Below are positions 55,352 to 64,000 of a stretch of DNA of 64,000 nucleotides, one piece after another (within the stretch, counting starts at the first letter, position 1; each line of letters begins with the position of its first letter). The notes beneath the pieces are model-generated. The model saw nothing but the letters and a program-made list of their open reading frames with translations. It was not told the DNA's origin and did no database searches. The stretch spans positions 4,470,501 through 4,534,500 of the forward strand of contig NZ_JAJONA010000001.1 of NCBI RefSeq assembly GCF_024699985.1, read 5' to 3'. Source of the DNA: Phenylobacterium sp. J367 (lineage in GTDB: Bacteria > Pseudomonadota > Alphaproteobacteria > Caulobacterales > Caulobacteraceae). The translations under genes were made by a program, and so were the position numbers.

Positions 55352-57400
55352 GCGGCACCACCTTGCCGGAGCCGCCGGTCCGGCCGAGCGCGGCCTCCAC
55401 CTTGCGGGCCAGTTCGTCGTCCCGGAACGGCTTCTGGATGATCCGGTCCTCGCCCACGTCGCGCAGGGCCTTGAGGTCCGCATAGCCGGTGATGAACAGG
55501 ACCGGCAGGCCGGGCCGCAGCTCCACCGCCGCACGGGCCGCCTCGACGCCGTTCATCCCGGGCATGGCGTAGTCGGCGAGCAGGATGTCGATCGGCTGGC
55601 CGGCCTTCAGGATGTCGAGCGCGGCGCCGCCGCTGCCGGCCTCCAGGACCCCGTAGCCCAGCTCGGTCAGCATGGCCGCGGTGATTTCCCCGCACGGCGC
55701 TGTCGTCGTCCATGACCAGCACGGTGTGGCTGGCGGCGTCGACCGGAGCCACGGCGCGGGAACGGGTCTCGGGATCGCGGCGCGCGACTCCCTCGGCCCG
55801 GGGCAGGAACACCTTCACCGTCGTGCCCTCGCCGAGCCGCGTCTCGATGCTCACGCCGCCGCCCGACTGCTTGGCGAAGCCGTAGACCTGGGCAAGGCCC
55901 AGGCCGGACCCCTTGCCCACCGCCTTGGTGGTGAAGAACGGCTCGAAGGCCTTGGCCAGGACCTCGTCGGTCATGCCGGGGCCGGTGTCGCTGACCGACA
56001 GCATGACGTACTCGCCGGGCGGCGGCTCCTCCGGCCGGGCCGGCGCCGTCGTGCGGGTGACGTTGGCGGTCTCGACGCTCAGGCCGCCGCCGACCTCCAT
56101 GGCGTCGCGGGCGTTGATCGCCAGGTTGAGGATGATCAGTTCGATCTGGGTGGGGTCGACCAGCGCCGGCCACAGCTCCGGCTTCAGCACCGTCTCGAGC
56201 CGCACGCTGCCGCCCATGGTGGAGTGCAGCAGGTCGCGCATCCCGGCCACGGTCTCGTTCAGGTCGACGGGCTTGGGCTCCAGCTTCTGCCGGCGCGAGA
56301 AGGCGAGCATCTGGGCCGTGAGCTTCGCGCCACGCTCGGCGGCCGTGCGCATGTGGCTGATCCGCTCGCCGATGGCCCCGTCGATCTTCTGCCGGGCCAG
56401 CGACTTCTCGACGAAGCCGATGTTGCCGAGGATCACGGTCAGGAGATTGTTGAAGTCGTGCGCCACGCCGGACGTGAGCTGGCCGACCGCTTCCAGCCGC
56501 TGCATCTGGCGCAGCGTCGCTTCGACCCGTTCGCGCTCCTCGATCTGGGCGGCCAGTTCGCGGTTGCGCTCGGCCAGGGCGACGGCGGCGGCCTTCTCGG
56601 CGGTGATGTCCCGGCCGACGGCATAGGCGAAGTCGTCCGCCGCGCCGGTCCAGGATATCCAGCGCCACGTCCCGTCGATGGCCAGCAGCCGGGTCTCGAA
56701 CCGCTCCACCACCTCGCCCTGGGACAGGCTGCGCGCCATCTCGGCGATGATCGGCTGGTCCTCCGGAACGACCAGGTTCTCGAGGCGCTCGCCGATCAGC
56801 CGTTCGGACCGGTGCCCCAGCAGCAGCTCCCACGCCGGGTTCACGCGGCGGAGCACGCCATCGAAGGACAGCACGGCGAACAGGTCGCGGCCCAGCGTCC
56901 AGATGCGGTCGCGCTCTGCGGTCCGGCGCGCCACCTCGTCCTCCAGACGGGCGTTCAGCTCGATCAGCGCGCGTTCGGCGGCCTGCCGCTCGTGACGCTC
57001 GCGGGCCTGTTCCAGCGCGCGCTCCACGGCCGTCGCCAGCCGGGTGAGGTTGCGCTTCATCACGTAGTCGGTCGCGCCACGCTTCAGCGCGTTGGTCGCG
57101 AACTCCTCGCCCACCACGCCCGAGACGAAGATGAAGGGCAGGTCCGGCTGCAGGGCGCGGGCGATGTTCAGGGCCGAGAGGCCGTCGAAGTCCGGGAGGG
57201 GAGTAGTCGGCGAGGATCACGTCGGCCCCGCCTTCCTCCAGCGCGGTGACGAATTCCCGCCGGTTGGTGACCCGGCGCAGGCTGAACGCCAGGTCCGCCT
57301 TGGTCAGGTGCGCGGCCAGCAGTTCGGCGTCGATCTCGCTGTCCTCCAGAAGGAGGATGTGCAGCTCCCGCATCCGCCCCCGGACACCGGAATCAGGCAT
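55341..57400 (-). CDS. Hybrid kinase: receiver-PAS-kinase-receiver (two frameshifts)
   Basis: A soluble protein of 685 residues after repair. The order is an amino receiver (ILLLEDSEIDAELLAAHL, phospho-Asp in VILADYSLPDFDG), a coiled linker, PAS (FAVLSFDGVLRRVNPAWELL), kinase with SGVAHDFNNLLTVILGN, ATPase (LAINARDAMEVGG, SDTGPGMTDEV) and a final receiver (ILLADYAMPGMNGV). One extra base lies at 57198-57201 and one at 55688-55691 (plus strand). It is the last gene of the bacteriophytochrome unit and overlaps the response-regulator gene by eight bases. It can both receive and pass on phosphate, a phosphorelay node. Confidence 0.88.
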
Positions 57401-57845
57401 CGGCCAGGCTCCTCGGCGGCGGCTCGTTGAGGATCGCCCAGAACATGCCGAGATCCTGGATCGCCTCGAAGAAGGCGTTGAAGTCCACCGGCTTCACGAC
57501 GAAGGCGTTCACGCCGAGCTCGTAGCTCTTCACGAGATCGCGTTCCTCCCGCGAGGAGGTCAGCATGACCACGGGGATCTGCCGACGCAGACTGTCGCCC
57601 TTGACCTTCTCCAGCACCTCCAGGCCGTCGACCTTGGGCAGCTTCAGGTCCAGCAGCACCACCGCCGGGTCTCCGGGCGTGCGATCGGCGTACTCGCCCT
57701 TGCAGTAGAGGAAGTCGAGGGCTTCGGCCCCGTCGCGGGCGACCACGATATCGTTGGCGAGCTGGCACTTGGCCAGCGCCGCGAGCGTCAGCTCGAGGTC
57801 CCGGGGATTGTCTTCCACCAGAAGAATTGGCCTCAGATCAGCCAC
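57393..57845 (-). CDS. Single-domain response regulator, phytochrome-associated
   Basis: A 150-residue receiver of the Rcp1-like type. The acidic pair is VEDNPRD, the phospho-Asp is in VVLLDLKLPKVDG, and the Thr/Lys switch residues are VVMLTSSRE and FVVKPVDF. There is no output domain. The start is GTG 57845 and overlaps the phytochrome gene by eight bases. It is the natural phosphate acceptor of the bacteriophytochrome and probably passes it to the hybrid kinase coded next. Confidence 0.92.
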   Translation of the reverse strand: MADLRPILLVEDNPRDLELTLAALAKCQLANDIVVARDGAEALDFLYCKGEYADRTPGDPAVVLLDLKLPKVDGLEVLEKVKGDSLRRQIPVVMLTSSREERDLVKSYELGVNAFVVKPVDFNAFFEAIQDLGMFWAILNEPPPRSLADA

Positions 57846-60089
57846 GCGGGAAGTCTCCTAGTTGCGCGCTCTCGCGCTTGGGCAAGGTGAAGGTGAAGGT
57901 CGCGCCTCCGTCGACCACGCTGTTGGCGGTGATGGTCCCGCCATGCCGGTCGACGATCCGCTTGCAGAGCGCCAGGCCGATGCCTGTGCCCTCGAAGTCT
58001 TCGCTGCGATGCAGCCGCTGGAAGACGCCGAACAGCTTGTGCGCATAGGCCATGTCGAAGCCCACGCCATTGTCGCGGACCGTGTAGGCGACGGCGCGGC
58101 CAAGGTCCTCGCCGGAGATCGAAATCTCGGTCCGCTCGCGCGCGGCGGAATACTTGATGGCGTTCTGGATCAGGTTCTGCAGGATCTGGCGGACCATCGC
58201 ACCGTCGCCCCAGGCCCTGGGCAGGTCGCCCACCTGCCAGTCGATCTGGCGGCCGTCGAGTTCGTGCTCAGCGACCGGCGAACCTCGGCCACCAGCTTGA
58301 CCATGTCGATGCGGTCCTTCGCCAGACTGGCCCGGCCGAGCTGCGAGAAGTTCAGGAGGTCGTCCACCAGCCGGCCCGCCGAGAGGGCGGCGTCCTGGAT
58401 GCTCTGCAGGTAGTGGGCGGACTTGGGATCCAGGTCGCGCTGGCGGTCGGACAGCAGCTCGGCATAGCCGACGATGTGCCGGAACGGGGCCCGCAGGTCG
58501 TGGGAGATCGAGTACGAGAAGCTTTCCAGCTCCTTGTTGATGGCCTCGAGCCGGGTCGTCAGCTCCGCCCGCTCCTCGGCGCGCCGCAGGACGAAACTCT
58601 GGATGGCGCTCCGGAAGCCGGTCGCCGTGTCGATCTCGGCCGCCGTCCACGGCATGCTGCGCAGGCGCACCTGCTCACGCCACATCTCGAAGGACTTGCG
58701 GGGGTTGAGCCGGTCGACGCCGGGGGTCATCGGCTTCTTGGGGTCGCCGGCCCACTCGATGGTGCGGATCGCCTCGGGACGGAACCACATGATGTAGTCG
58801 GCGTGGATCTGCGAGATCGGCACGGCCAGGAGACCGCTGGCCAGCGCCGCATAGCTCTCCGCGGCAGGCAGGACCTCGGCGATGGAATCCAGGACGACCA
58901 GTTCCTCGCCGCGCGCGCCCAGCATATCGGCGAGGGTGCGGATCTCGTCCACCGACGGCGTCGAGCCGGCCGCCTTCACCCGCCCCTCGCGGACCACCGC
59001 CGCGCCGCGCGCATTGGTCAGGCCAAGCCACAGGGGCGCGTTGTCGATCAGGCCGATCTCGAAGTTCTGGGCGAGCGCAAGTTGCGCCAGGAGCTCGGTC
59101 TCCACCTGCTTGAGCTGCAGACGCTGGCCGTTGCGCTCCGCCTGCTCGCGCGCCTCGATCTGCAGGGACAGCACCTGGCCCAGGATATCGCAGGCCGTGC
59201 GGACCTGGGCGTTGACCTGCCGGGGCTCGCGGTTGTGGGCCGAGATCAGGCCCCACAGGCGCCCCTCGACGATCACCGAGACCGACATCGACGCCCAGGT
59301 GCCCATATTGCGCATGTATTCGAGATGCACCGGCGAGACGCTGCGCAGCGCCGCATGGCTGAGGTCCAGCGGGCCGCCGTCCACCGGACTGGCGGCCGGC
59401 GTGATCGGCGAGGCCGCGTAGTCCGCATTGGGGATCAGGCGGACGCGGTTCTGGACATAGAGCGCCCGGGCCTGGGCCGGGATGTCCGAGGCCGGGAACC
59501 GCTGGTTCAGGTACGACGGCAGGACCCCGTCGCCGTCCTCGGCAAGCACCGTGCCGACCCCCTCCTCGTCGAATGCGTAGAGCATCACCCGGTTGAACCC
59601 GGTGAGCGCCCGCACCTCATGGACGGCGGCGTCGGCGATGGCCTTCACGTCGGCGGCCTGGCCGATAGCATCGAGGAACTGCCGCAGGCGCGGATAGAGG
59701 CCCTCGAGGGTCTCGGCCTCGGAGGCCGGCGGGGCCTCGAACTCGACGATCAGGCCCTGCGGCGTCGCGTGGGCGAACACCTGCAGCGTCCGCCCGGCGA
59801 TCTCGACGGTGCGCAACAGGGCCGGATCGACAGCGGCCAGCCAGCGGCGCAGCTCAGCGGCCAGCGCCTTGCCGCCCGCCACGGCGTCCAGCGCCTGGTC
59901 CTGGCCGAGGTCGAGGCCGGTGAACTCGGCGAGGTTCGCGCTGCCCTGCAGCCGGGTCAGGCGCTCGGGGTCCAGGACGAGGAGCGCGCCGTGCGGCTGA
60001 ATCCCGCCGGGAATCCGGATCGGCTCGGCGGCGCAGGCGTCCAGGTCGAGATCGCGCGGCGGTTGCTGGGACGTCAGGGTGTCGCTCAT
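57838..60089 (-). CDS. bphP: Bacteriophytochrome histidine kinase (frameshifted)
   Basis: A red/far-red photoreceptor kinase of 750 residues after repair, matching the family. The biliverdin-binding Cys19 lies in the leader DLDACAAEPIRIPGGIQPHG. The GAF domain has FPASDIPAQARALYVQN and SPVHLEYMRNMG. The PHY domain has IMWFRPEAIRTIEWAGDPKK, and the phosphoacceptor is His530 in SYSISHDLRAPFRHIVGYAE. The ATPase domain ends GTGIGLALCKRIVDRHGG. One base appears missing near 58268-58270 (RRSLEHELDGRQIDW). Its ATG overlaps the TGA of the heme oxygenase gene, ensuring coordinated chromophore supply. Confidence 0.93.
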
Positions 60090-60673
60090 CGGGCGGCCCA
60101 ACTCTCAAGTAGGGCAAAGGTTCGCCTGGCGCCCTCGACCGTCTCGTCCCAGTCGACCTCCTGGTCGCCCAGCCAGGTGCGGAATCCCCGCCACATCTCC
60201 CCGGTCCGCCGCCCGTGGGGATTGAAGTAGGTGAGCCCGCCCCTCGGCAGCCAGCCGCTGTCCGCCAGTTCGCGGGCGATCACCTGTCCGCCCAGGGTCG
60301 AACCCTCCAGGACATAGATAGACCCCAGTGTGCGGGCGGCGCCGTCCACCAGAGCGTCGGCCTCGAGGCAATGGGGCAGCATCCGCATCTCGGCGGTCGT
60401 ACGGCCGAGCGCCGCCAGGTCCCGCCGCAGGTGCGGCAGGCGGGCGCGCGAGGCATGGAAGGCGGCATAGGTCGATCGCGTGCGGATGGCCCCCTCCCAT
60501 ACCGCATGGAACCCATGGAACCGTTCCAGCACCTCCAGGAAGCCTTGTCTGTCGGCCGGCCGACGGAGCAGGTCGAGTGAGGTCTCGAGAGAGTGGTGGG
60601 CGCCCGAGGTCTCGGCGCGCAGGTGCGTCGCAAGGTCCGGCAAAGAAGTACGGAAATCCAAGGAACGGTACAT
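60086..60673 (-). CDS. bphO: Heme oxygenase supplying biliverdin
   Basis: A 195-residue BphO-type heme oxygenase that opens heme to biliverdin for the phytochrome. The proximal His lies in HLRAETSGAHHSLETSLDL, and GSIYVLEGSTLGGQVIAREL is the distal-helix signature with flexible glycines. It is the first gene of a tight four-gene unit (bphO-bphP-regulator-hybrid kinase). The ATG at 60673 has no good ribosome site, and the 180-base region upstream probably holds the promoter. Confidence 0.92.
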   Translation of the reverse strand: MYRSLDFRTSLPDLATHLRAETSGAHHSLETSLDLLRRPADRQGFLEVLERFHGFHAVWEGAIRTRSTYAAFHASRARLPHLRRDLAALGRTTAEMRMLPHCLEADALVDGAARTLGSIYVLEGSTLGGQVIARELADSGWLPRGGLTYFNPHGRRTGEMWRGFRTWLGDQEVDWDETVEGARRTFALLESWAAR

Positions 60674-60850
60674 CGCGGGCGGAACACTCTTTCTGCTCAG
60701 CCCCTCCCGAGCCCGGGACGAAACATCAAACGCCGGACAAGGGCAAGCGCCTGCGCCGGCGTTTCGCACGCCGGGACAGCCCCGTGGCTGCACAACACGC
60801 AGATTTCGAAAGGGTTCAAGCTCCGCCGCAATTCCTCGTTATTTCAGGAC

Positions 60851-61273
60851 TTAGGGCTCGCCGTACGCCTCGGCGGCGATGGTCAGCGTCCCGCCGGCCG
60901 GGTCCGCCTTGAACACCAGCCCGCCGCGGGCGGCCCCAAGGCCCGGGACGTAGTCGAGCGTTACGCTGTGGGTTTCGGCCGCCGCGCCGCTCCGGAGGGT
61001 GGCGGACACCACCACGTCGGCGGCGGTGGCGGCGCTGAGATTGCGGACCTGGAACTCGACCACGTGGCCGGAGCCCAGCGCATGGACCTCGCGCACCTCG
61101 GCCCGCAGGTCCGGCGGACCGCCGCCGCCGCCGAGCCCCTCCCAGGCCGAGTAGCCGACCACGCCGAGGGTCAGGATGAGGCCGAGGGCGGCGGCGCACC
61201 ACTCGACGATCGGGGTGCGCTCGCGAAGCGAAGGCCTCGCCGCCTTGCCGGCGCGTTTGCGGGGTGGGGCCAT
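60851..61273 (-). CDS. TIGR02588 family protein
   Basis: A 140-residue protein with a basic amino end, one membrane helix (about residues 24-45, EWCAAALGLILTLGVVGYSA) and a periplasmic beta-rich domain (VVEFQVRNLSAATAADVVVS). This is the TIGR02588 pattern. It starts two bases after the stop of the TIGR02587 gene, and the two nearly always occur as a pair. The function is unknown. Confidence 0.8.
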   Translation of the reverse strand: MAPPRKRAGKAARPSLRERTPIVEWCAAALGLILTLGVVGYSAWEGLGGGGGPPDLRAEVREVHALGSGHVVEFQVRNLSAATAADVVVSATLRSGAAAETHSVTLDYVPGLGAARGGLVFKADPAGGTLTIAAEAYGEP

Positions 61274-61275
61274 GG

Positions 61276-62097
61276 CTACACCAGGAGCCGGGCCGCCGCC
61301 GCGCCCAGGGCGGCGGGAAAGCCCAGGACGACGACCGCGCGCACCGTCTCCGCAGCGCCGGCGTGATCCAGGCGACCGAAGGTCCAGAGGATATAGAGAC
61401 TGACCAGCAGGGCGATGCCGTAGCCGGCGAGCGTGAAGTCGATGAAGGCGCGCAGGTGCGTCTCATGCTCGGCCTGGCCCGCGAAACCCACCGTGTAGAC
61501 CAGCGCATGCAGGAGCAGCAGGGAGGCCGCCGCCGCGGCGATCGCATGCCAGGCGCTCATCTTGTAGCCGATCAGGATCATCTCCTCGGTCGGCGCGACG
61601 TTGAAGGCCAGGAACAGCGCCCCGGCCGCCATCAGGAACAGCTGGCCGACATAGCCCGCGCGCTCCTCCCGGGGGTTCTCGCCGCCCTCCCCGCCGCCCT
61701 GGAGCTGCTTGTCGGCGACGATCGCCCCGATGCTCGCGGGCGCCGCCTGGATCGCGACCATCCCCACGACCTCGCGCAGGGCCATGTCCGGCGTGAGCAG
61801 GCCGAACAGCGCCAGCATGGCCGCGGAGATCACATAGCCGACGGCGAGCGCGGCGAAGGCGTCGAGCAGGTCGTCCACGCGCCCGGCGCTCTCCCGGAAG
61901 CCCGCGAAGCTCGCCAGGCCCCAGACCGTCGCCGCCGTGACCAGCACGAAGAGTCCGAGCCGGAGGCGGTCCACGTAGAATCCCAGCTCCCACATCTCCA
62001 TGGTCATGATCAGCGGAAACGAGAAGATGATCGCGCCGGCGCACGCGCGCGCCAGGCCCCGGCCGTAGTGCTCCTCGGTTGCGACGCGCGCCATCAT
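61276..62097 (-). CDS. TIGR02587 family integral membrane protein
   Basis: A polytopic membrane protein of about 273 residues with seven or so hydrophobic helices. The family start GRGLARACAGAIIFSFPLIM, then TMEMWELGFYVDRLRLGLF and NVAPTEEMILIGYKMSAWHA, is recognisable. ATG at 62097 is preferred, with another ATG directly behind; neither has a strong ribosome site. It is paired with the TIGR02588 gene. The role is unknown; an envelope or stress function is only a guess. Confidence 0.82.
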   Translation of the reverse strand: MMARVATEEHYGRGLARACAGAIIFSFPLIMTMEMWELGFYVDRLRLGLFVLVTAATVWGLASFAGFRESAGRVDDLLDAFAALAVGYVISAAMLALFGLLTPDMALREVVGMVAIQAAPASIGAIVADKQLQGGGEGGENPREERAGYVGQLFLMAAGALFLAFNVAPTEEMILIGYKMSAWHAIAAAAASLLLLHALVYTVGFAGQAEHETHLRAFIDFTLAGYGIALLVSLYILWTFGRLDHAGAAETVRAVVVLGFPAALGAAAARLLV

Positions 62098-62295
62098 CCG
62101 GCTCAACGCACAGCAGCCAAGCTCGGCGCCATCGGCCGGGACGGCTCGGCAATTCCGCTGGACGGCTCTGCAGATTTCCTGGGGCGTCCTCGGCTTGCCG
62201 CCTCCGGGTCGCTTCTCTAAGTGAGGCGCAGGGCCCGACCCGCACGCCGCCCGGCGCGCGGAGGAATTCTGATTGCAGTAAGGTCCCGAAACCGC

Positions 62296-63247
62296 ATGGA
62301 CGCCCGCGTCGCGCCCGACCTCCAGACCCGCGAAGGCCGTTTGACCTCGTCAACGCTCACCCACCTGCAGCGCCTGGAAGCCGAGAGCATCCACATCATG
62401 CGCGAGGTCGTCGCCGAGGCCGAGCGCCCGGTGATGCTCTATTCCATCGGCAAGGACAGCGCCGTGATGCTGCACCTTGCGGCCAAGGCCTTCTATCCGT
62501 CCCGGCCGCCCTTCCCGCTCCTGCACGTCGACACGACGTGGAAGTTCAAGGCGATGTACGAGATGCGCGAGCGGATGGCGCGCGAGCTCGGCTTCGAACT
62601 GCTGGTGCACAAGAACCCCGAGGCCGAGGCGCGCGGCATCAACCCCTTCGACCACGGTCCGCTGCACACCGACATGTGGAAGACCGAGGGGCTGAAGCAG
62701 GCGCTCGACAAGTACGGCTTCGATGCGGCCTTCGGCGGCGCGCGGCGCGACGAGGAGAAGTCTCGCGCCAAGGAGCGGATCTTCTCGTTCCGCTCGGCCC
62801 AGCACCGCTGGGACCCCAAGAACCAGCGCCCCGAGCTCTGGCGGCTCTACAACACGCGGAAGAACCCGGGCGAGAGCATCCGGGTGTTCCCGATCTCCAA
62901 CTGGACCGAGCTGGACATCTGGCAATACATCCACCTGGAGAAGATCCCGATCGTCCCCCTCTACTACTCGGCCGAACGGCCGGTGGTGGAGCGTGACGGC
63001 ACGCTGATCATGGTCGATGACGACCGCTTCCGCCTGCTCCCCGGCGAGACCCCGCAGATGCGCTCGGTGCGGTTCCGCACGCTCGGCTGCTATCCGCTGA
63101 CGGGGGGCGGTCGAGAGCACGGCGGCGACCCTGCCCGAAATCATCCAGGAGATGCTGCTCACCACCACATCGGAGCGCCAGGGCCGGGTCATCGACCACG
63201 ACCAGGCCGCCTCGATGGAGAAGAAGAAGCAGGAGGGCTATTTCTGA
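62296..63247 (+). CDS. cysD: Sulfate adenylyltransferase subunit 2 (frameshifted)
   Basis: CysD makes adenosine 5'-phosphosulfate from sulfate and ATP, the first step of sulfate assimilation, with GTP hydrolysis by CysN. It is 316 residues after repair. The PP-loop SIGKDSAVML begins at residue 50, with LLHVDTTWKFKAMYEMRE, GGARRDEEKSRAKERIFSFR and ISNWTELDIWQYIHLE following. One extra G in the run 63102-63107 breaks [20 protein letters not shown] and would falsely fuse the frame into cysN. The TGA overlaps the cysN ATG. The 198 bases upstream hold the promoter; I see no confident motif there. Confidence 0.93.
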
Positions 63248-64000
63248 TGGCCCATCAATCCAGCCTCATCGCCGAGGACATCGAGGCCTATCTCGAGTCC
63301 CACGAGAAGAAGTCGCTGCTGAGGTTCCTCACCTGCGGCTCGGTGGACGACGGCAAGTCGACCCTGATCGGACGGCTGCTCTACGACAGCAAGATGATCT
63401 TCGAGGACCAGCTCGCGGCTCTCGAGCGGGATTCCAAGAAGGTCGGCACCCAGGGCGGCGACATCGACTTCGCCCTCCTCGTCGACGGCCTCGCCGCCGA
63501 GCGGGAACAAGGCATCACCATCGACGTGGCCTACCGCTTCTTCTCGACCGACAAGCGGAAATTCATCGTCGCCGACACGCCCGGCCACGAGCAGTACACC
63601 CGCAACATGGTGACGGGCGCGTCCACGGCGGACGCAGCCATCATCCTCATCGACGCGCGCAAGGGCGTGCTGACCCAGACCCGGCGGCACAGCTACCTCG
63701 TCAGCCTGCTCGGCATCCGCCACGTGGTCCTGGCGATCAACAAGATGGACCTGGTGGACTGGTCGCAGGCTGTCTTCGACCAGATCCTCGCCGACTACCG
63801 CGCCTTCGCCGCCCAGATCGGCATCGAGCACTTCACGGCCATCCCGATGTCGGCGCTCAAGGGCGACAACATCACCGAACCCTCTCCCCAGGCGCCCTGG
63901 TACGCCGGCCCGCCGCTGATGCGGTGGCTGGAGGAGGCGCCGATCGAGGACGACCTGCGGGAGAAGCCCTTCCGCATGCCGGTCCAGTGGGTCAACCGGC
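63247..64000 (+). CDS. cysN: Sulfate adenylyltransferase subunit 1, N-terminal part
   Basis: The GTPase subunit of ATP sulfurylase, cut by the right edge of the window. The EF-Tu-like GTP-binding motifs are complete: GSVDDGKST (from residue 31), DTPGHEQYTRNMVTGAS and NKMDLVD. The EREQGITIDVAYRFF switch is also present. In Alphaproteobacteria this gene often continues into an APS kinase (CysC) domain, which cannot be checked here. It is translationally coupled to cysD. Confidence 0.94.
   Translation, partial: MAHQSSLIAEDIEAYLESHEKKSLLRFLTCGSVDDGKSTLIGRLLYDSKMIFEDQLAALERDSKKVGTQGGDIDFALLVDGLAAEREQGITIDVAYRFFSTDKRKFIVADTPGHEQYTRNMVTGASTADAAIILIDARKGVLTQTRRHSYLVSLLGIRHVVLAINKMDLVDWSQAVFDQILADYRAFAAQIGIEHFTAIPMSALKGDNITEPSPQAPWYAGPPLMRWLEEAPIEDDLREKPFRMPVQWVNR

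Noticed and set aside
62296..64000. Apparent CysD-CysN fusion
   Set aside because: The fusion arises from one extra G at 63102-63107; the repaired cysD has its normal ending and a TGATG junction with cysN.
1..64000. CRISPR arrays, tRNA or rRNA genes, insertion sequences, prophage genes
   Set aside because: I looked for direct repeats with spacers, tRNA cloverleaf sequences, transposase motifs and phage proteins while reading and saw none.

Overview
The window is very GC-rich, densely packed DNA from an alphaproteobacterium, most likely Caulobacteraceae (Phenylobacterium- or Caulobacter-like). Pointers are four TonB-dependent receptors, one of the large Xanthomonas/Caulobacter type, a pectin/uronate locus, a heme oxygenase-bacteriophytochrome unit, a UrcA-like small protein, frequent GTG/TTG starts, and short GC-rich palindromes between genes. 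The assignment is inferred from gene content. I saw no rRNA, tRNA, CRISPR, phage or insertion sequence.

Layout. 1-9.7 kb: end of an AsmA-like gene, a sugar transferase, rlmJ, topoisomerase IB, a luciferase-like oxidoreductase, an arylamine N-acetyltransferase, a TonB receptor, an SDR and a small UrcA-like protein. 9.7-27.6 kb: mixed catabolism, with an amidohydrolase, a feruloyl-CoA-synthetase-like/GST/crotonase operon, a cupin, an RTX serralysin-type protease, two coupled GSTs, crotonases, an epoxide-hydrolase-like protein, SDRs, an aldo/keto reductase, a beta-propeller protein and an aldehyde dehydrogenase. 27.8-45.7 kb: a pectin/galacturonate utilisation locus with a TonB receptor, PL10 pectate lyase, sigma/FecR/TonB-STN trio, LacI regulator, uxaC, a uronate reductase, a MhpD-like hydratase, a hexuronate MFS transporter, kduD and kduI. 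46-60.7 kb: an MFS carrier, a carboxylesterase and a signalling island with a HWE kinase, TonB receptor-YfiR-CHASE8-like hybrid kinase, and bphO-bphP-response regulator-hybrid kinase. 60.8-64 kb: a TIGR02588/TIGR02587 membrane pair and the start of the sulfate-activation genes cysD and cysN.

How the uronate genes work together. A palindrome, TGACACCGGTGTCA or a close variant, lies in front of each uronate transcription unit (27.80, 32.64, 39.91, 41.68 and 45.68 kb) and nowhere else that I found. It is the likely operator of the LacI protein encoded inside the locus. Pectate lyase cuts pectin, the TonB receptor imports fragments, kduI/kduD process unsaturated uronates, and uxaC plus the reductase process galacturonate/glucuronate. 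Two genes are reduced to relics: a uxaA (altronate dehydratase) fragment, and a Tat signal peptide with nothing behind it.

Sequence quality. Sixteen genes are interrupted by 19 single-base indels, nearly all in short G/C runs, and each reads through fully once one base is added or removed. Every repaired length is a whole number of codons. I treat these as likely sequencing errors and give the repaired gene span for each. They create two false fusions, YfiR-kinase and CysD-CysN.
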